DNA of 64,000 bases from NCBI RefSeq assembly GCF_000711975.1, contig NZ_JONT01000001.1:62001-126000 (forward strand). Reading direction: 5' to 3'. The notes under the pieces were generated by a model. That model was given only the letters and a program-made list of their open reading frames with translations, did not search any database and had not been told where the DNA came from. Position numbers and translations under genes: made by a program. The stretch is from Desulfofalx alkaliphila DSM 12257 (GTDB lineage Bacteria > Bacillota > Desulfotomaculia > Desulfotomaculales > Desulfohalotomaculaceae). Shown piece by piece: positions 51,130 through 59,120 of this stretch; position 1 is the stretch's first letter, and every line of letters begins with the position of its first letter.

Positions 51130-52275
51130 ATGGCTTTGCGTGATTTTAGCAAGGTAAAAAGAATAGTGATAAAGATAGGTTCAAGTTCCCTTACCCACCA
51201 AACCGGCAAAATAAATTTGCTGCAGATGGAATTGCTGGTCCGTCAAATGGCAGACTTACATAATGCCGGTCTGGAAGTAATATTGGTTAGTTCCGGTGCT
51301 GTGGGGGCCGGTATTGGCAAATTGGGGCTCAAAGGACGCCCCCGCACATTGCCGGAAAAACAAGCGGCGGCGGCGGTGGGCCAGGGTATATTGGTGCATA
51401 TGTATGAAAAGTTTTTTTTAGAGTACGGCATCACGGTGGCCCAGGTGCTTTTAACCCGGGGGGATTTTGCCGACCGGCGCAGGTATTTAAATGCCCGCAA
51501 TGCCCTGGAACACCTCTTGCATATAGGGGTTATTCCGGTGATAAATGAAAATGACACCGTTTCGGTGGATGAATTAAAGCTGGGTGACAATGACAGCCTT
51601 TCGGCGCTGGTGGCTTCAATGCTGGATGCAGAACTGCTGGTGGTGTTGTCAGACATTGAAGGTCTTTACGACAGTGACCCCAGGAGCAATCCCCAAGCAA
51701 GGCTGCTCAATGAGGTAAAGGGCGTTACGGGCGAACTGGAATTGATGGCCGGCGGTGCCGGCAGTGCCCTGGGCACCGGAGGAATGGCCACCAAACTGCA
51801 GGCGGCTAAAATTGCCGGCGAGGCCGGTGTGCCCATGGTAATTGCCAAGTCAACAGAGCCAAACCTAATTCGCCGCCTGCTTCAGGGCGAGCAGTTGGGT
51901 ACGGTATTTTGGCCCCGGGAGGCTAAGCTGGAATACAAAAAAAGATGGATAGCCTTTGCAAATCCTGTATGCGGAAAAATAATAATTGACCGGGGTGCCA
52001 AGGCTGCGCTGTTAAATCAAGGTAAATCATTGTTGCCGTCGGGAATAGTCAATGCAGAGGGCAGCTTTGAGATGGGCAATACTGTCAGCATTGTGGACAG
52101 CGGAGGAATGGAAATTGCCCGGGGCATGGTGAATTATTCATTCCGGGAAGTGCAAAAAATAAAGGGGTTGCAAACCGGAGAAATTGAAAAGGTGTTAGGC
52201 CATAAAGATTATGATGAAGTGGTGCATCGCAACAATATGGTGTTGCTGGGGGGAGTGGAAATAAATGATGAATAA
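51130..52275 (+). CDS. proB: Glutamate 5-kinase
   Basis: A 381-residue enzyme that phosphorylates glutamate in the first step of proline synthesis. Amino acid kinase domain with KIGSSSLTH, SSGAVGAGIGKLG, NENDTVSVDE and GTGGMATKLQAAKIA; the last 95 residues form a PUA domain (GAKAALNQGKSLLPSGI-like) used in feedback inhibition by proline. AGGGGTGG precedes the ATG. It overlaps proA by 11 nt, so the kinase and reductase are translated together, which suits the labile intermediate. Confidence 0.97.
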   Translation: MALRDFSKVKRIVIKIGSSSLTHQTGKINLLQMELLVRQMADLHNAGLEVILVSSGAVGAGIGKLGLKGRPRTLPEKQAAAAVGQGILVHMYEKFFLEYGITVAQVLLTRGDFADRRRYLNARNALEHLLHIGVIPVINENDTVSVDELKLGDNDSLSALVASMLDAELLVVLSDIEGLYDSDPRSNPQARLLNEVKGVTGELELMAGGAGSALGTGGMATKLQAAKIAGEAGVPMVIAKSTEPNLIRRLLQGEQLGTVFWPREAKLEYKKRWIAFANPVCGKIIIDRGAKAALLNQGKSLLPSGIVNAEGSFEMGNTVSIVDSGGMEIARGMVNYSFREVQKIKGLQTGEIEKVLGHKDYDEVVHRNNMVLLGGVEINDE

Positions 52276-53518
52276 TACCTTACTGGCTAAGGCCGAGGCT
52301 GCCAGGGAGGCGGCCCGCACACTGGGTCATTTGTCCACCGAGGTAAAAAATAAGGCCCTGTTAAATATGGCCAGGGAGCTGGAGGAGCATGCTGCGGAAA
52401 TACTGCAGGCCAACAGCCGGGATATGGCGGCAGCCCAAAGCAAGGGCATGGCTGCGGCCCTCCTTGACCGCTTACGCCTCACCGAGGCCGGCATAGCTGA
52501 TATGGCCGCCGGTTTGAGGGAGGTGGCCGCACTGCCTGACCCGGTGGGGGAGGTGCTGTCCATGTGGCGCCGGCCCAACGGCTTGGAAGTTGGCCAGGTG
52601 CGTGTGCCCATGGGGGTGGTGGGCATAATTTATGAAGCCAGGCCCAATGTTACCGTGGACGCCGCCGGGCTGTGTATAAAGGCCGGCAATGCGGTGCTTT
52701 TAAGGGGTGGTTCTGAGGCTGTTAATTCAAATGTGGCCATAGGGTCAGTAATTGCCGCAGCCGCTGAAAAAAGCGGTTTGCCCCCTGGCTCGATAGCCAT
52801 GGTGGAGGATACCGGCCGACAGACTGTTAAGGATATGATGAAGTTAAACGGTTACATTGATGTCTTAATCCCCCGCGGCGGGGCGGGTTTAATTAAATCG
52901 GTGATGGAAAATGCCACTGTGCCGGTAATAGAGACCGGTGTGGGAAACTGCCATGTGTATATAGACAAGGACGCCGACTTGGAGAAAGCCCGGGCCGTTG
53001 CGGTTAATGCCAAGTGCCATCGTCCGGGGGTGTGCAATGCCGCTGAAACATTGCTGGTCCACAAAGAGCTTGCGGCTGAATTCCTGCCCCATGTATTGGG
53101 CGAACTTCGGGCCCGGGGGGTGGAGGTGCGGGGTTGCCCTGCCACCAAGAGTATTGTCAACTGGGTAAAGGAGGCCGGTGAAGAAGACTACCTCACAGAG
53201 TATTTAGACTTAATTGTTGCCGTAAAGGTGGTAGAAGATTTTGCAGAGGCAGCCGAACACATCTACCGTTTTGGCACCAAGCACTCTGAATGCATAGTAA
53301 CCGAAAACTACAGTACCGCCCGTCGCTTTGTGCAAGAAATTGATGCCGCCGCCGTTTATGTCAATGCCTCCACTCGGTTTACCGACGGGCACCAATTTGG
53401 CTTTGGTGCGGAAATTGGCATCTCTACCCAAAAGCTCCATGCCCGGGGGCCCATGGGCTTAAAGGAGCTGACCACCATAAAATACGTCGTTTATGGTGAT
53501 GGCCACATTAGAGAATAA
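52265..53518 (+). CDS. proA: Gamma-glutamyl phosphate reductase
   Basis: A 417-residue aldehyde-dehydrogenase-fold enzyme that reduces glutamyl phosphate to glutamate semialdehyde. The catalytic Cys is in KCHRPGVCNAAETLLVH, the cofactor region in GVVGIIYEARPNVTVDAAGL in parts, and the C-terminal FTDGHQFGFGAEIGIST is a family mark. GGGGGGAGTGG precedes the start; ATG-52268 is an equal alternative. It ends the proBA operon at a strong terminator. Confidence 0.98.
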   Translation: MMNNTLLAKAEAAREAARTLGHLSTEVKNKALLNMARELEEHAAEILQANSRDMAAAQSKGMAAALLDRLRLTEAGIADMAAGLREVAALPDPVGEVLSMWRRPNGLEVGQVRVPMGVVGIIYEARPNVTVDAAGLCIKAGNAVLLRGGSEAVNSNVAIGSVIAAAAEKSGLPPGSIAMVEDTGRQTVKDMMKLNGYIDVLIPRGGAGLIKSVMENATVPVIETGVGNCHVYIDKDADLEKARAVAVNAKCHRPGVCNAAETLLVHKELAAEFLPHVLGELRARGVEVRGCPATKSIVNWVKEAGEEDYLTEYLDLIVAVKVVEDFAEAAEHIYRFGTKHSECIVTENYSTARRFVQEIDAAAVYVNASTRFTDGHQFGFGAEIGISTQKLHARGPMGLKELTTIKYVVYGDGHIRE

Positions 53519-53529
53519 AAATACAGATA

Positions 53530-53565
53530 AAAAAGGGGTGGGCAGTTAAAGAGCCACCCCTTTTT
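53530..53565. terminator. Terminator between proA and the convergent hypothetical gene
   Basis: AAAAAGGGGTGG/CCACCCCTTTTT stem with a 12-nt loop; A and T runs on both sides let it work in both directions. Confidence 0.9.
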
Positions 53566-53587
53566 GTTTACTCTAACTATGTAGAGA

Positions 53588-53869
53588 TTAGGATAATTTT
53601 TTACCGTTTTGAAATTTTTCTTCTTTGGTGTAAACCAAATGAAAATCAATGTGGTTTTCTAAAACAGAAATCATTTCTTGCTCGTGTTTGTGGGTATAAT
53701 AAAAACCCCGGTTAATGGCTTGATCCTTAAAAGCGATAACATAATAATCGCCGGTTTTCCAATAACGGCAAGGCATATTTAGTTTTTGGGATAAACCCAG
53801 GGCCACCGGTAAGGCCTTTTCAAAGTTTTCATGGTCCACCGCAAAGGTAGGGTATAAATGACTGCGCAA
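53588..53869 (-). CDS. Hypothetical protein, 93 residues
   Basis: An unrecognised soluble protein rich in aromatic and charged residues (NMPCRYWKTGDYYVIAFKDQA, GFYYTHKHEQEMI). There is no membrane segment and only one Cys. The start is TTG-53869 behind AAAGGAG with a 9-nt spacer on the minus strand. It is convergent with proA and divergent from sfsA. The alternating pattern in the middle suggests a small alpha/beta fold; nothing more can be said. Confidence 0.6.
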   Translation of the reverse strand: MRSHLYPTFAVDHENFEKALPVALGLSQKLNMPCRYWKTGDYYVIAFKDQAINRGFYYTHKHEQEMISVLENHIDFHLVYTKEEKFQNGKKLS

Positions 53870-54072
53870 AAAAATAAACTCCTTTCCCTATATATTTTTC
53901 ACAAGTCTTATTTCAACGCTATGCCTTGATGCCCTCTATGTAATTGCTGGCAGCATTGGGCAATGAGAGCAATATTGTTTAAGTTTATTTAAAAGTGGCC
54001 GCATATTTGGTAAAATAGCCCTTGGTGGGAATTAATAAGATTTTTGCTCGCAGAGCCCTTGGAAGGATATTC

Positions 54073-54777
54073 ATGACACAAATAAAGGTTGCTGACAAAT
54101 TAATTGAAGCTGTTTTTAACGAACGATTAAACCGCTTTGTGGCTATCGTGACAATAGGCGGCCGTTCTTATCGGGCCCATGTGCCCAGCTCCGGCCGTAT
54201 GGGTGAACTCTTGGTGCCCGGGGTGCCGGTCTTGGTTACCCCCGGCAAGCCCGGGGGACGTACCGACTTCAAACTGCTGATGGTGAGGTATCAATCCCAT
54301 TGGGTGTCCATAGACTCGCTGCTGCCTAACCGCTTGGTGAAGGAAGCCCTGCTTGAACAACAACTGCCTGCCCTACAGGGTTATAGGTCCATTAGCCCTG
54401 AACAAAAATTTGGCGGCAGCCGTTTTGACTTTTTCTTGCAGCAGGGACACCAAAGGGACTGCTACATAGAAGTAAAATCAGTAACCCTGGTGGAGGAGGG
54501 CATGGCCAAATTTCCCGATGCCCCCTCTGAACGGGGCACTAAACATCTGTTGGACCTTGTCCGGGCGGTACAGCAAGGGTACCGGGGGGTGGTATTGTTT
54601 GTGGTACAGCGGACAGACGCAAGCTCTTTTGCCCCCAATACCCCCCGGGACAGAAAGTTTTCCGATGCCCTTGCCTATGGAATAAGGTGCGGTGTAGAGG
54701 TTTATGCCTGGCGGTGTGCCCTTAAACCGCCCTACGTTGCACTGACAGATCAAATACCGTTAAAGGTGGTTAAATAA
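54073..54777 (+). CDS. sfsA: DNA/RNA nuclease SfsA family protein
   Basis: A 234-residue SfsA protein. Family marks are RLNRFVAIVTIGGRSYRAHVPSSGRMGELL in parts, KFGGSRFDFFLQ, YIEVKSVTLVEEGMAKFPDAPSERGTKHL in parts, and the PD-(D/E)xK-like EVKS. First named for sugar fermentation stimulation in E. coli, it is now viewed as a nuclease-fold DNA-binding protein. ATG-54073 follows GGAAGGA; the open frame from 54022 lacks a ribosome binding site. It ends 1 nt before nadD. Confidence 0.94.
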   Translation: MTQIKVADKLIEAVFNERLNRFVAIVTIGGRSYRAHVPSSGRMGELLVPGVPVLVTPGKPGGRTDFKLLMVRYQSHWVSIDSLLPNRLVKEALLEQQLPALQGYRSISPEQKFGGSRFDFFLQQGHQRDCYIEVKSVTLVEEGMAKFPDAPSERGTKHLLDLVRAVQQGYRGVVLFVVQRTDASSFAPNTPRDRKFSDALAYGIRCGVEVYAWRCALKPPYVALTDQIPLKVVK

Positions 54778-54778
54778 G

Positions 54779-55381
54779 ATGAGTACGCTGGCAATAATGG
54801 GGGGCACCTTTGACCCCATTCATTACGGCCACCTGCTGGTTGCCGACCAGGTGCGCCATAATTTTAATTGTGATAAAGTTTTGTTTATTCCTGCTGCCAG
54901 GCCGCCGCACAAAGAAGGGGTGCCCATATCTTCGGCAAGACACCGGCTGGCCATTACCCGATTGGCAGTGGCATCAAATGACGCCTTTATGGTTTCTACC
55001 TTAGAAATTGACCGCCCCGGTCCTTCGTACACCGTGGACACTGTCAAGGCGGTGCACCAGCTATACCGCCCTGAAAAACTGTACTTTATCACCGGCGCCG
55101 ATGGGGTGCTGGAAATAATGACCTGGAAAGATGTGAACCAACTACTGTCCCTGTGCTGCTTTGTGGCTGCCACCAGGCCGGGTTTTGATATTGGCAATTT
55201 AAAAGAAAAACTTAAAGATTTACCGGAAGAAAAATTAAAAAATATAATTCCCCTGTCTGTTCCTGCCTTGGACATTTCCAGCACCGATATTCGCCGGCGG
55301 GTAAGAAAGGGTGAACCGATAAAATACTTACTGCCGGAGCCTGTGGAAAAATATATTAAAAACCATCGCCTTTACCTGTAA
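54779..55381 (+). CDS. nadD: Nicotinate-nucleotide adenylyltransferase
   Basis: A 200-residue enzyme making deamido-NAD from nicotinate mononucleotide and ATP. Nucleotidyltransferase signature GGTFDPIHYGHL is at residues 8-19, and the second motif is SSTDIRRRVRKGEPIKYLLP in parts. Spacing to sfsA is one base. The Firmicute order obg-(...)-nadD-yqeK-rsfS is kept loosely, with an RNA-binding gene inserted after nadD. Confidence 0.96.
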   Translation: MSTLAIMGGTFDPIHYGHLLVADQVRHNFNCDKVLFIPAARPPHKEGVPISSARHRLAITRLAVASNDAFMVSTLEIDRPGPSYTVDTVKAVHQLYRPEKLYFITGADGVLEIMTWKDVNQLLSLCCFVAATRPGFDIGNLKEKLKDLPEEKLKNIIPLSVPALDISSTDIRRRVRKGEPIKYLLPEPVEKYIKNHRLYL

Positions 55382-55485
55382 GAGCTGGAAAATCTTTGCC
55401 CTGCTAAATTTGAATCACTGCTTTTCCATCTGCAAATAATAGAGACAGGCTAAACTTAGATAGCACTGGAAAGAGGTGAGGAAAT

Positions 55486-55734
55486 TTGGCACGCACGCTG
55501 TATGTAGGCAACCTACCATGGACCACCAAGGCCGATGATTTAAAAGAAGCCTTTGAAGCTTACGGTGAAGTGATTTCAAGTCGGGTGATAACTGACCGTG
55601 AAACAGGCAGATCAAGGGGCTTTGGTTTTGTGGAAGTAAATGATGAAGATGCTGACAAAATGATTGAAGCATTAAACGGCGCAGAATTAGAGGGCCGGGT
55701 AATCACTGTAAATGAAGCCAAGGCCAGAGAGTAA
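55486..55734 (+). CDS. Single-domain RRM RNA-binding protein
   Basis: An 82-residue RNA recognition motif protein. RNP2 is LYVGNL (residues 5-10) and RNP1 RGFGFVEV (44-51), with the aromatic side chains that stack on RNA bases; nothing else is fused to it. Such one-domain RRM proteins occur in cyanobacteria and scattered anaerobes; their roles are mostly unknown, with cold response or mRNA targeting suggested in cyanobacteria. Start TTG behind GAGGTGAGG. It has its own terminator and sits between nadD and yqeK. Confidence 0.92.
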   Translation: MARTLYVGNLPWTTKADDLKEAFEAYGEVISSRVITDRETGRSRGFGFVEVNDEDADKMIEALNGAELEGRVITVNEAKARE

Positions 55735-55741
55735 TTACTGG

Positions 55742-55775
55742 AACCTCCGCCCCTTTGGGATAGGAGGTTTTTTTC
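55742..55775 (+). terminator. Rho-independent terminator after the RRM gene
   Basis: AACCTCC/GGAGGTT stem with a 14-nt loop and a run of seven T. Confidence 0.88.
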
Positions 55776-55871
55776 TCTATAAGACCCTTGTTACCTTTTG
55801 TAAAACTTGCCCAAATACACCACACTTGTTATACTTTAGCCTGGAGTGATTTATCAAGAGGTAACAAGCCC

Positions 55872-56459
55872 ATGAAGAGCAAAAACATAGAAGAAAAATT
55901 AAAGCATAATATTTCTGCCCACCGCTATGAACATACTTTGGGAGTGGTTAATACAGTTCGGCAGTTGGCGGCACATTTTAATGTGGATCCGGAGAAGGCA
56001 GAGTTGGCGGCCCTGCTGCACGACTGTGCCCGGGATTATGCCGACGACAAACTGCTGCAGCTGGCCAAAGAATTTGGCATTGAGCTTGATCTTGTTTATC
56101 GCCATTTTCCGGCCATGCTTCACGGTCCTGTGGGGGCCATGATTGCCCGGCAGGAATACGGTGTGCTGCAGCCCGATGTACTGCAGGCAATTAGTATTCA
56201 TACCCTGGGCTCCGGCAGGATGGATGATTTAGCAAAGGTATTGATGGTGGCCGACTCCATAGAACCGGGCCGCAGCTATAAGGGTGTAAACCGGTTGAGG
56301 AAAGAGGTTTATGCCTGCAAGGACAATTTAAACCTTGCGGTCTTGAACTGTCTTGAATTTAAAATGGCAAGTGTGATAAAATCAAGATATTTACTACACC
56401 CTACAGCGGTGGAGGCTCGTAACGCCCTGCTAATGGAATTGAACTGTAACAATTGCTAA
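55872..56459 (+). CDS. yqeK: YqeK-type HD-domain diadenosine tetraphosphatase
   Basis: A 195-residue HD-superfamily phosphohydrolase. Metal-binding residues are in HRYEHTLGV, LLHDCAR (the HD pair) and HTLGSGRMDDLAKVLMVADSIEPGR in parts. YqeK proteins of Firmicutes hydrolyse Ap4A symmetrically to two ADP. ATG-55872 behind AAGAGGTAAC is preferred; the frame runs upstream through the preceding terminator. It lies before rsfS, the usual order. A HIT-type Ap4A enzyme is also encoded in this window at 9,865. Confidence 0.92.
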   Translation: MKSKNIEEKLKHNISAHRYEHTLGVVNTVRQLAAHFNVDPEKAELAALLHDCARDYADDKLLQLAKEFGIELDLVYRHFPAMLHGPVGAMIARQEYGVLQPDVLQAISIHTLGSGRMDDLAKVLMVADSIEPGRSYKGVNRLRKEVYACKDNLNLAVLNCLEFKMASVIKSRYLLHPTAVEARNALLMELNCNNC

Positions 56460-56515
56460 AAGTTTGAGTATATTTACTAATAAAATAAATGTCAGCTAAA
56501 CAAGGAGGTATGGAA

Positions 56516-56878
56516 TTGACACTTAGCATCCAACAGATAGTGGATGTAGCCCGGAATGCTGCAGAAGAAAAAAAGGCCCAAGATATCACCGTGCTGAACA
56601 TTAGTGGCATTTCGGTCATTTGCGACTACTTCGTAATTTGCAGCGGTCAAACCGGCATACAGGTAAAGGCCATAGCTGAAAACATTATTGATAGGCTGAT
56701 TGAGCGTGGGGTGGCTCCCAAACGTCGGGAAGGATTGCGGGAAGGCAATTGGATATTACTTGATTATGGCGACGTGGTGGTGCATGTGTTCAGGGAAGAA
56801 GAGCGCGCATTTTATAACCTGGAAAGACTGTGGGGAGATGCTCAAGTGGTGAATAATTCAGTGGTTAGCCAAAATTAA
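56516..56878 (+). CDS. rsfS: Ribosomal silencing factor RsfS
   Basis: A 120-residue protein that binds ribosomal protein uL14 and blocks subunit joining in starvation. Family marks are ITVLNISGISVICDYFVICSG in parts, EGLREGNWILLDYGDVVVHVF in parts and YNLERLWGDA. TTG-56516 is chosen because AAGGAGGT (56502-56509) is 6 nt upstream; ATG-56510 would overlap that site. It is followed directly by the leucine T-box promoter. Confidence 0.93.
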   Translation: MTLSIQQIVDVARNAAEEKKAQDITVLNISGISVICDYFVICSGQTGIQVKAIAENIIDRLIERGVAPKRREGLREGNWILLDYGDVVVHVFREEERAFYNLERLWGDAQVVNNSVVSQN

Positions 56879-56892
56879 CATGTAAAGTGGTA

Positions 56893-56921
56893 TTGACAAC
56901 CTTGTCTTGTTGTCTTATAAT
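56893..56921 (+). promoter_or_regulatory. Consensus sigma-A promoter of the leucine T-box/tRNA-Ala leader
   Basis: TTGACA and TATAAT, both perfect, spaced 17 nt. Transcription would begin near 56,928. No second promoter of comparable quality lies between here and the embedded tRNA at 57,116. Confidence 0.9.
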
Positions 56922-56927
56922 AAACAT

Positions 56928-57257
<330 letters not shown>

Positions 57258-57313
57258 GTATTCTTAAGGGGGAAGCTTGGAAGAACTTTCAAACATTTAT
57301 TATAAGTAGATTA

Positions 57314-57325
57314 CAGAATATTCTG
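57314..57325. promoter_or_regulatory. Perfect 12-bp palindrome ahead of the acyl-CoA synthetase
   Basis: CAGAATATTCTG lies between the T-box terminator and the ribosome binding site of the next gene. A perfect palindrome here could be a repressor site acting as a roadblock; no regulator is identified. Confidence 0.35.
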
Positions 57326-57347
57326 ATATGATTTAGGAGGGAGAAGT

Positions 57348-59012
57348 ATGCAAAAAATTGACAAGGTGACCATTGGGCAGGTGTTGGAAGATGTGGCGAA
57401 AAAATATCCGGATAACGATGCGGTGGTTTATACCGATAGGGACTTGCGCCTTACCTACAGTGAGTTTAACAGCAAGTGCCGCCTGGTGGCACGGGCATTA
57501 ATGGCCTTGGGAATAAAAAAAGGTGAGCACATTGCGGTATGGGCCACCAACGTTCCCGAATGGGTGCTGATGCAGTTTGCCACCTGTAAAATGGGGGCAG
57601 TGTTAGTTACTGTGAACACAAATTACAAGGCCTTTGAGTTAGAGTATCTGTTAAAGCAGTCTGACAGCACCAGCCTGTTTATGATTGGCGGAATTAAAAA
57701 CTCTAACTACTATGATATCATCTATGAACTATGTCCGGAGCTAAAGGATGCTGAACCCGGCCAACTAAAGAGCCAGCGTTTGCCCCTTTTGAAAAACGTT
57801 ATTAATCTAACTGACGAGAAAAAACCGGGAATGTTTACCTGGTCGGATTTACTTGCCATGGCTGACCAGGTGTCTGAGGAGGAATTAGATGAACGAATGG
57901 CATCCTTGGATCCCGACGATGTTATTAATATGCAGTATACATCAGGAACAACCGGTTTTCCCAAAGGAGTAATGCTTACCCATACCAACTTGGTGGGCAA
58001 TGCCCGCAGTGTGGCCCAGTGTTTAAACTTTTCCCATAAAGATCGGCTCTGTATACCGGTGCCTTTTTTCCACTGCTTTGGATGCGTGTTGGGAACCTTA
58101 ACCTGTGTGGTTAGCGGAGCCACCATGGTACCGCTGGAATCCTTTAACCCATACCGGGTGTTAGAAACGGTAGAAAAAGAGCGCTGTACTGCGGTACACG
58201 GGGTACCGACCATGTTTATTTTAGAACTGGAGTGTCTAGACAAGGGCAACTACGACCTGAGCTCTTTGCGTACGGGAATTATGGCCGGCTCCCCCTGCCC
58301 CATAGAAGTGATGAGAAAGGTCATAGATAAAATGAATATGACCGAGATTGTCATCACTTACGGCCAAACTGAATCGTCGCCGGGTATCACCATGACCCGT
58401 ACCGATGACCCCATAGAAGTGCGGGTAAATACCGTGGGCAAGGCCCTTCCCAACGTAGAAATGAAGGTGGTGGATCCTAACACCGGGGAAGAATTGCCGC
58501 CGGGTGTGCAGGGTGAGGTTTGTGCCCGTGGGTATAATGTAATGAAGGGATACTACAAAAACCCTGAGGCCACTGCCTTGGCCATAGACCAAGACGGTTG
58601 GCTGCACACCGGTGACTTGGGTGTTGTTGATGAAAAAGGTTATTTAAAAATAACCGGCAGATTAAAGGATATGATAATAAGGGGCGGTGAAAATATTTAC
58701 CCCCGGGAAATAGAAGAGTTCTTGTACACCCACCCCAAGGTTAAAGAGGTACAGGTGGTTGGGGTGCCCAGCCAAAAATATGGCGAAGAGGTGCTTGCCT
58801 TTATCAAGGTGAAAGAGGGAACGGTATTGACCAAGGAAGAAATCCAAGAGTACTGCGTGGACAAAATTGCTCGCTATAAAATACCGCAATATGTGCTATT
58901 TGTTGATAGCTACCCTGTTACAGCCAGCGGTAAGGTGCAAAAGTATAAACTTAGAGAGCAGGCCATTGATATACTGGGATTAAAAGAAATCGCGGACATT
59001 GAAACTGCATAA
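57348..59012 (+). CDS. AMP-forming acyl-CoA synthetase
   Basis: A 554-residue ANL-superfamily enzyme that activates a carboxylic acid to its CoA thioester through an acyl-AMP. The P-loop YTSGTTGFPKG is at about 197-207, ITYGQTESSPGITMTR is the A5 motif, TGDLGVVDEKGYLKITGRLKDMI in parts is the hinge, and the C-terminal catalytic Lys is in TASGKVQKYKLRE. Substrate is not fixed by sequence: medium- or branched-chain fatty acids are likely. It is the first protein gene behind the leucine T-box. AGGAGGGAG precedes ATG-57348. No terminator separates it from leuS. Confidence 0.92.
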   Translation: MQKIDKVTIGQVLEDVAKKYPDNDAVVYTDRDLRLTYSEFNSKCRLVARALMALGIKKGEHIAVWATNVPEWVLMQFATCKMGAVLVTVNTNYKAFELEYLLKQSDSTSLFMIGGIKNSNYYDIIYELCPELKDAEPGQLKSQRLPLLKNVINLTDEKKPGMFTWSDLLAMADQVSEEELDERMASLDPDDVINMQYTSGTTGFPKGVMLTHTNLVGNARSVAQCLNFSHKDRLCIPVPFFHCFGCVLGTLTCVVSGATMVPLESFNPYRVLETVEKERCTAVHGVPTMFILELECLDKGNYDLSSLRTGIMAGSPCPIEVMRKVIDKMNMTEIVITYGQTESSPGITMTRTDDPIEVRVNTVGKALPNVEMKVVDPNTGEELPPGVQGEVCARGYNVMKGYYKNPEATALAIDQDGWLHTGDLGVVDEKGYLKITGRLKDMIIRGGENIYPREIEEFLYTHPKVKEVQVVGVPSQKYGEEVLAFIKVKEGTVLTKEEIQEYCVDKIARYKIPQYVLFVDSYPVTASGKVQKYKLREQAIDILGLKEIADIETA

Positions 59013-59035
59013 GGTGTTTGGTAGGCTGTATAATA

Positions 59036-59064
59036 TTGTGCACATTGACAAATTATGATAAAAT
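59036..59064 (+). promoter_or_regulatory. Possible internal promoter of leuS
   Basis: TTGTGC, 17-nt spacer, TAAAAT, in the 108-nt gap before leuS. The -35 is poor, so this may add to, and not replace, transcription from the T-box promoter. Confidence 0.4.
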
Positions 59065-59120
59065 GACCGAGGTAATTAATAATTTTTCTATCCCCAGTGC
59101 TTTTTTAGGAGGAACATATA

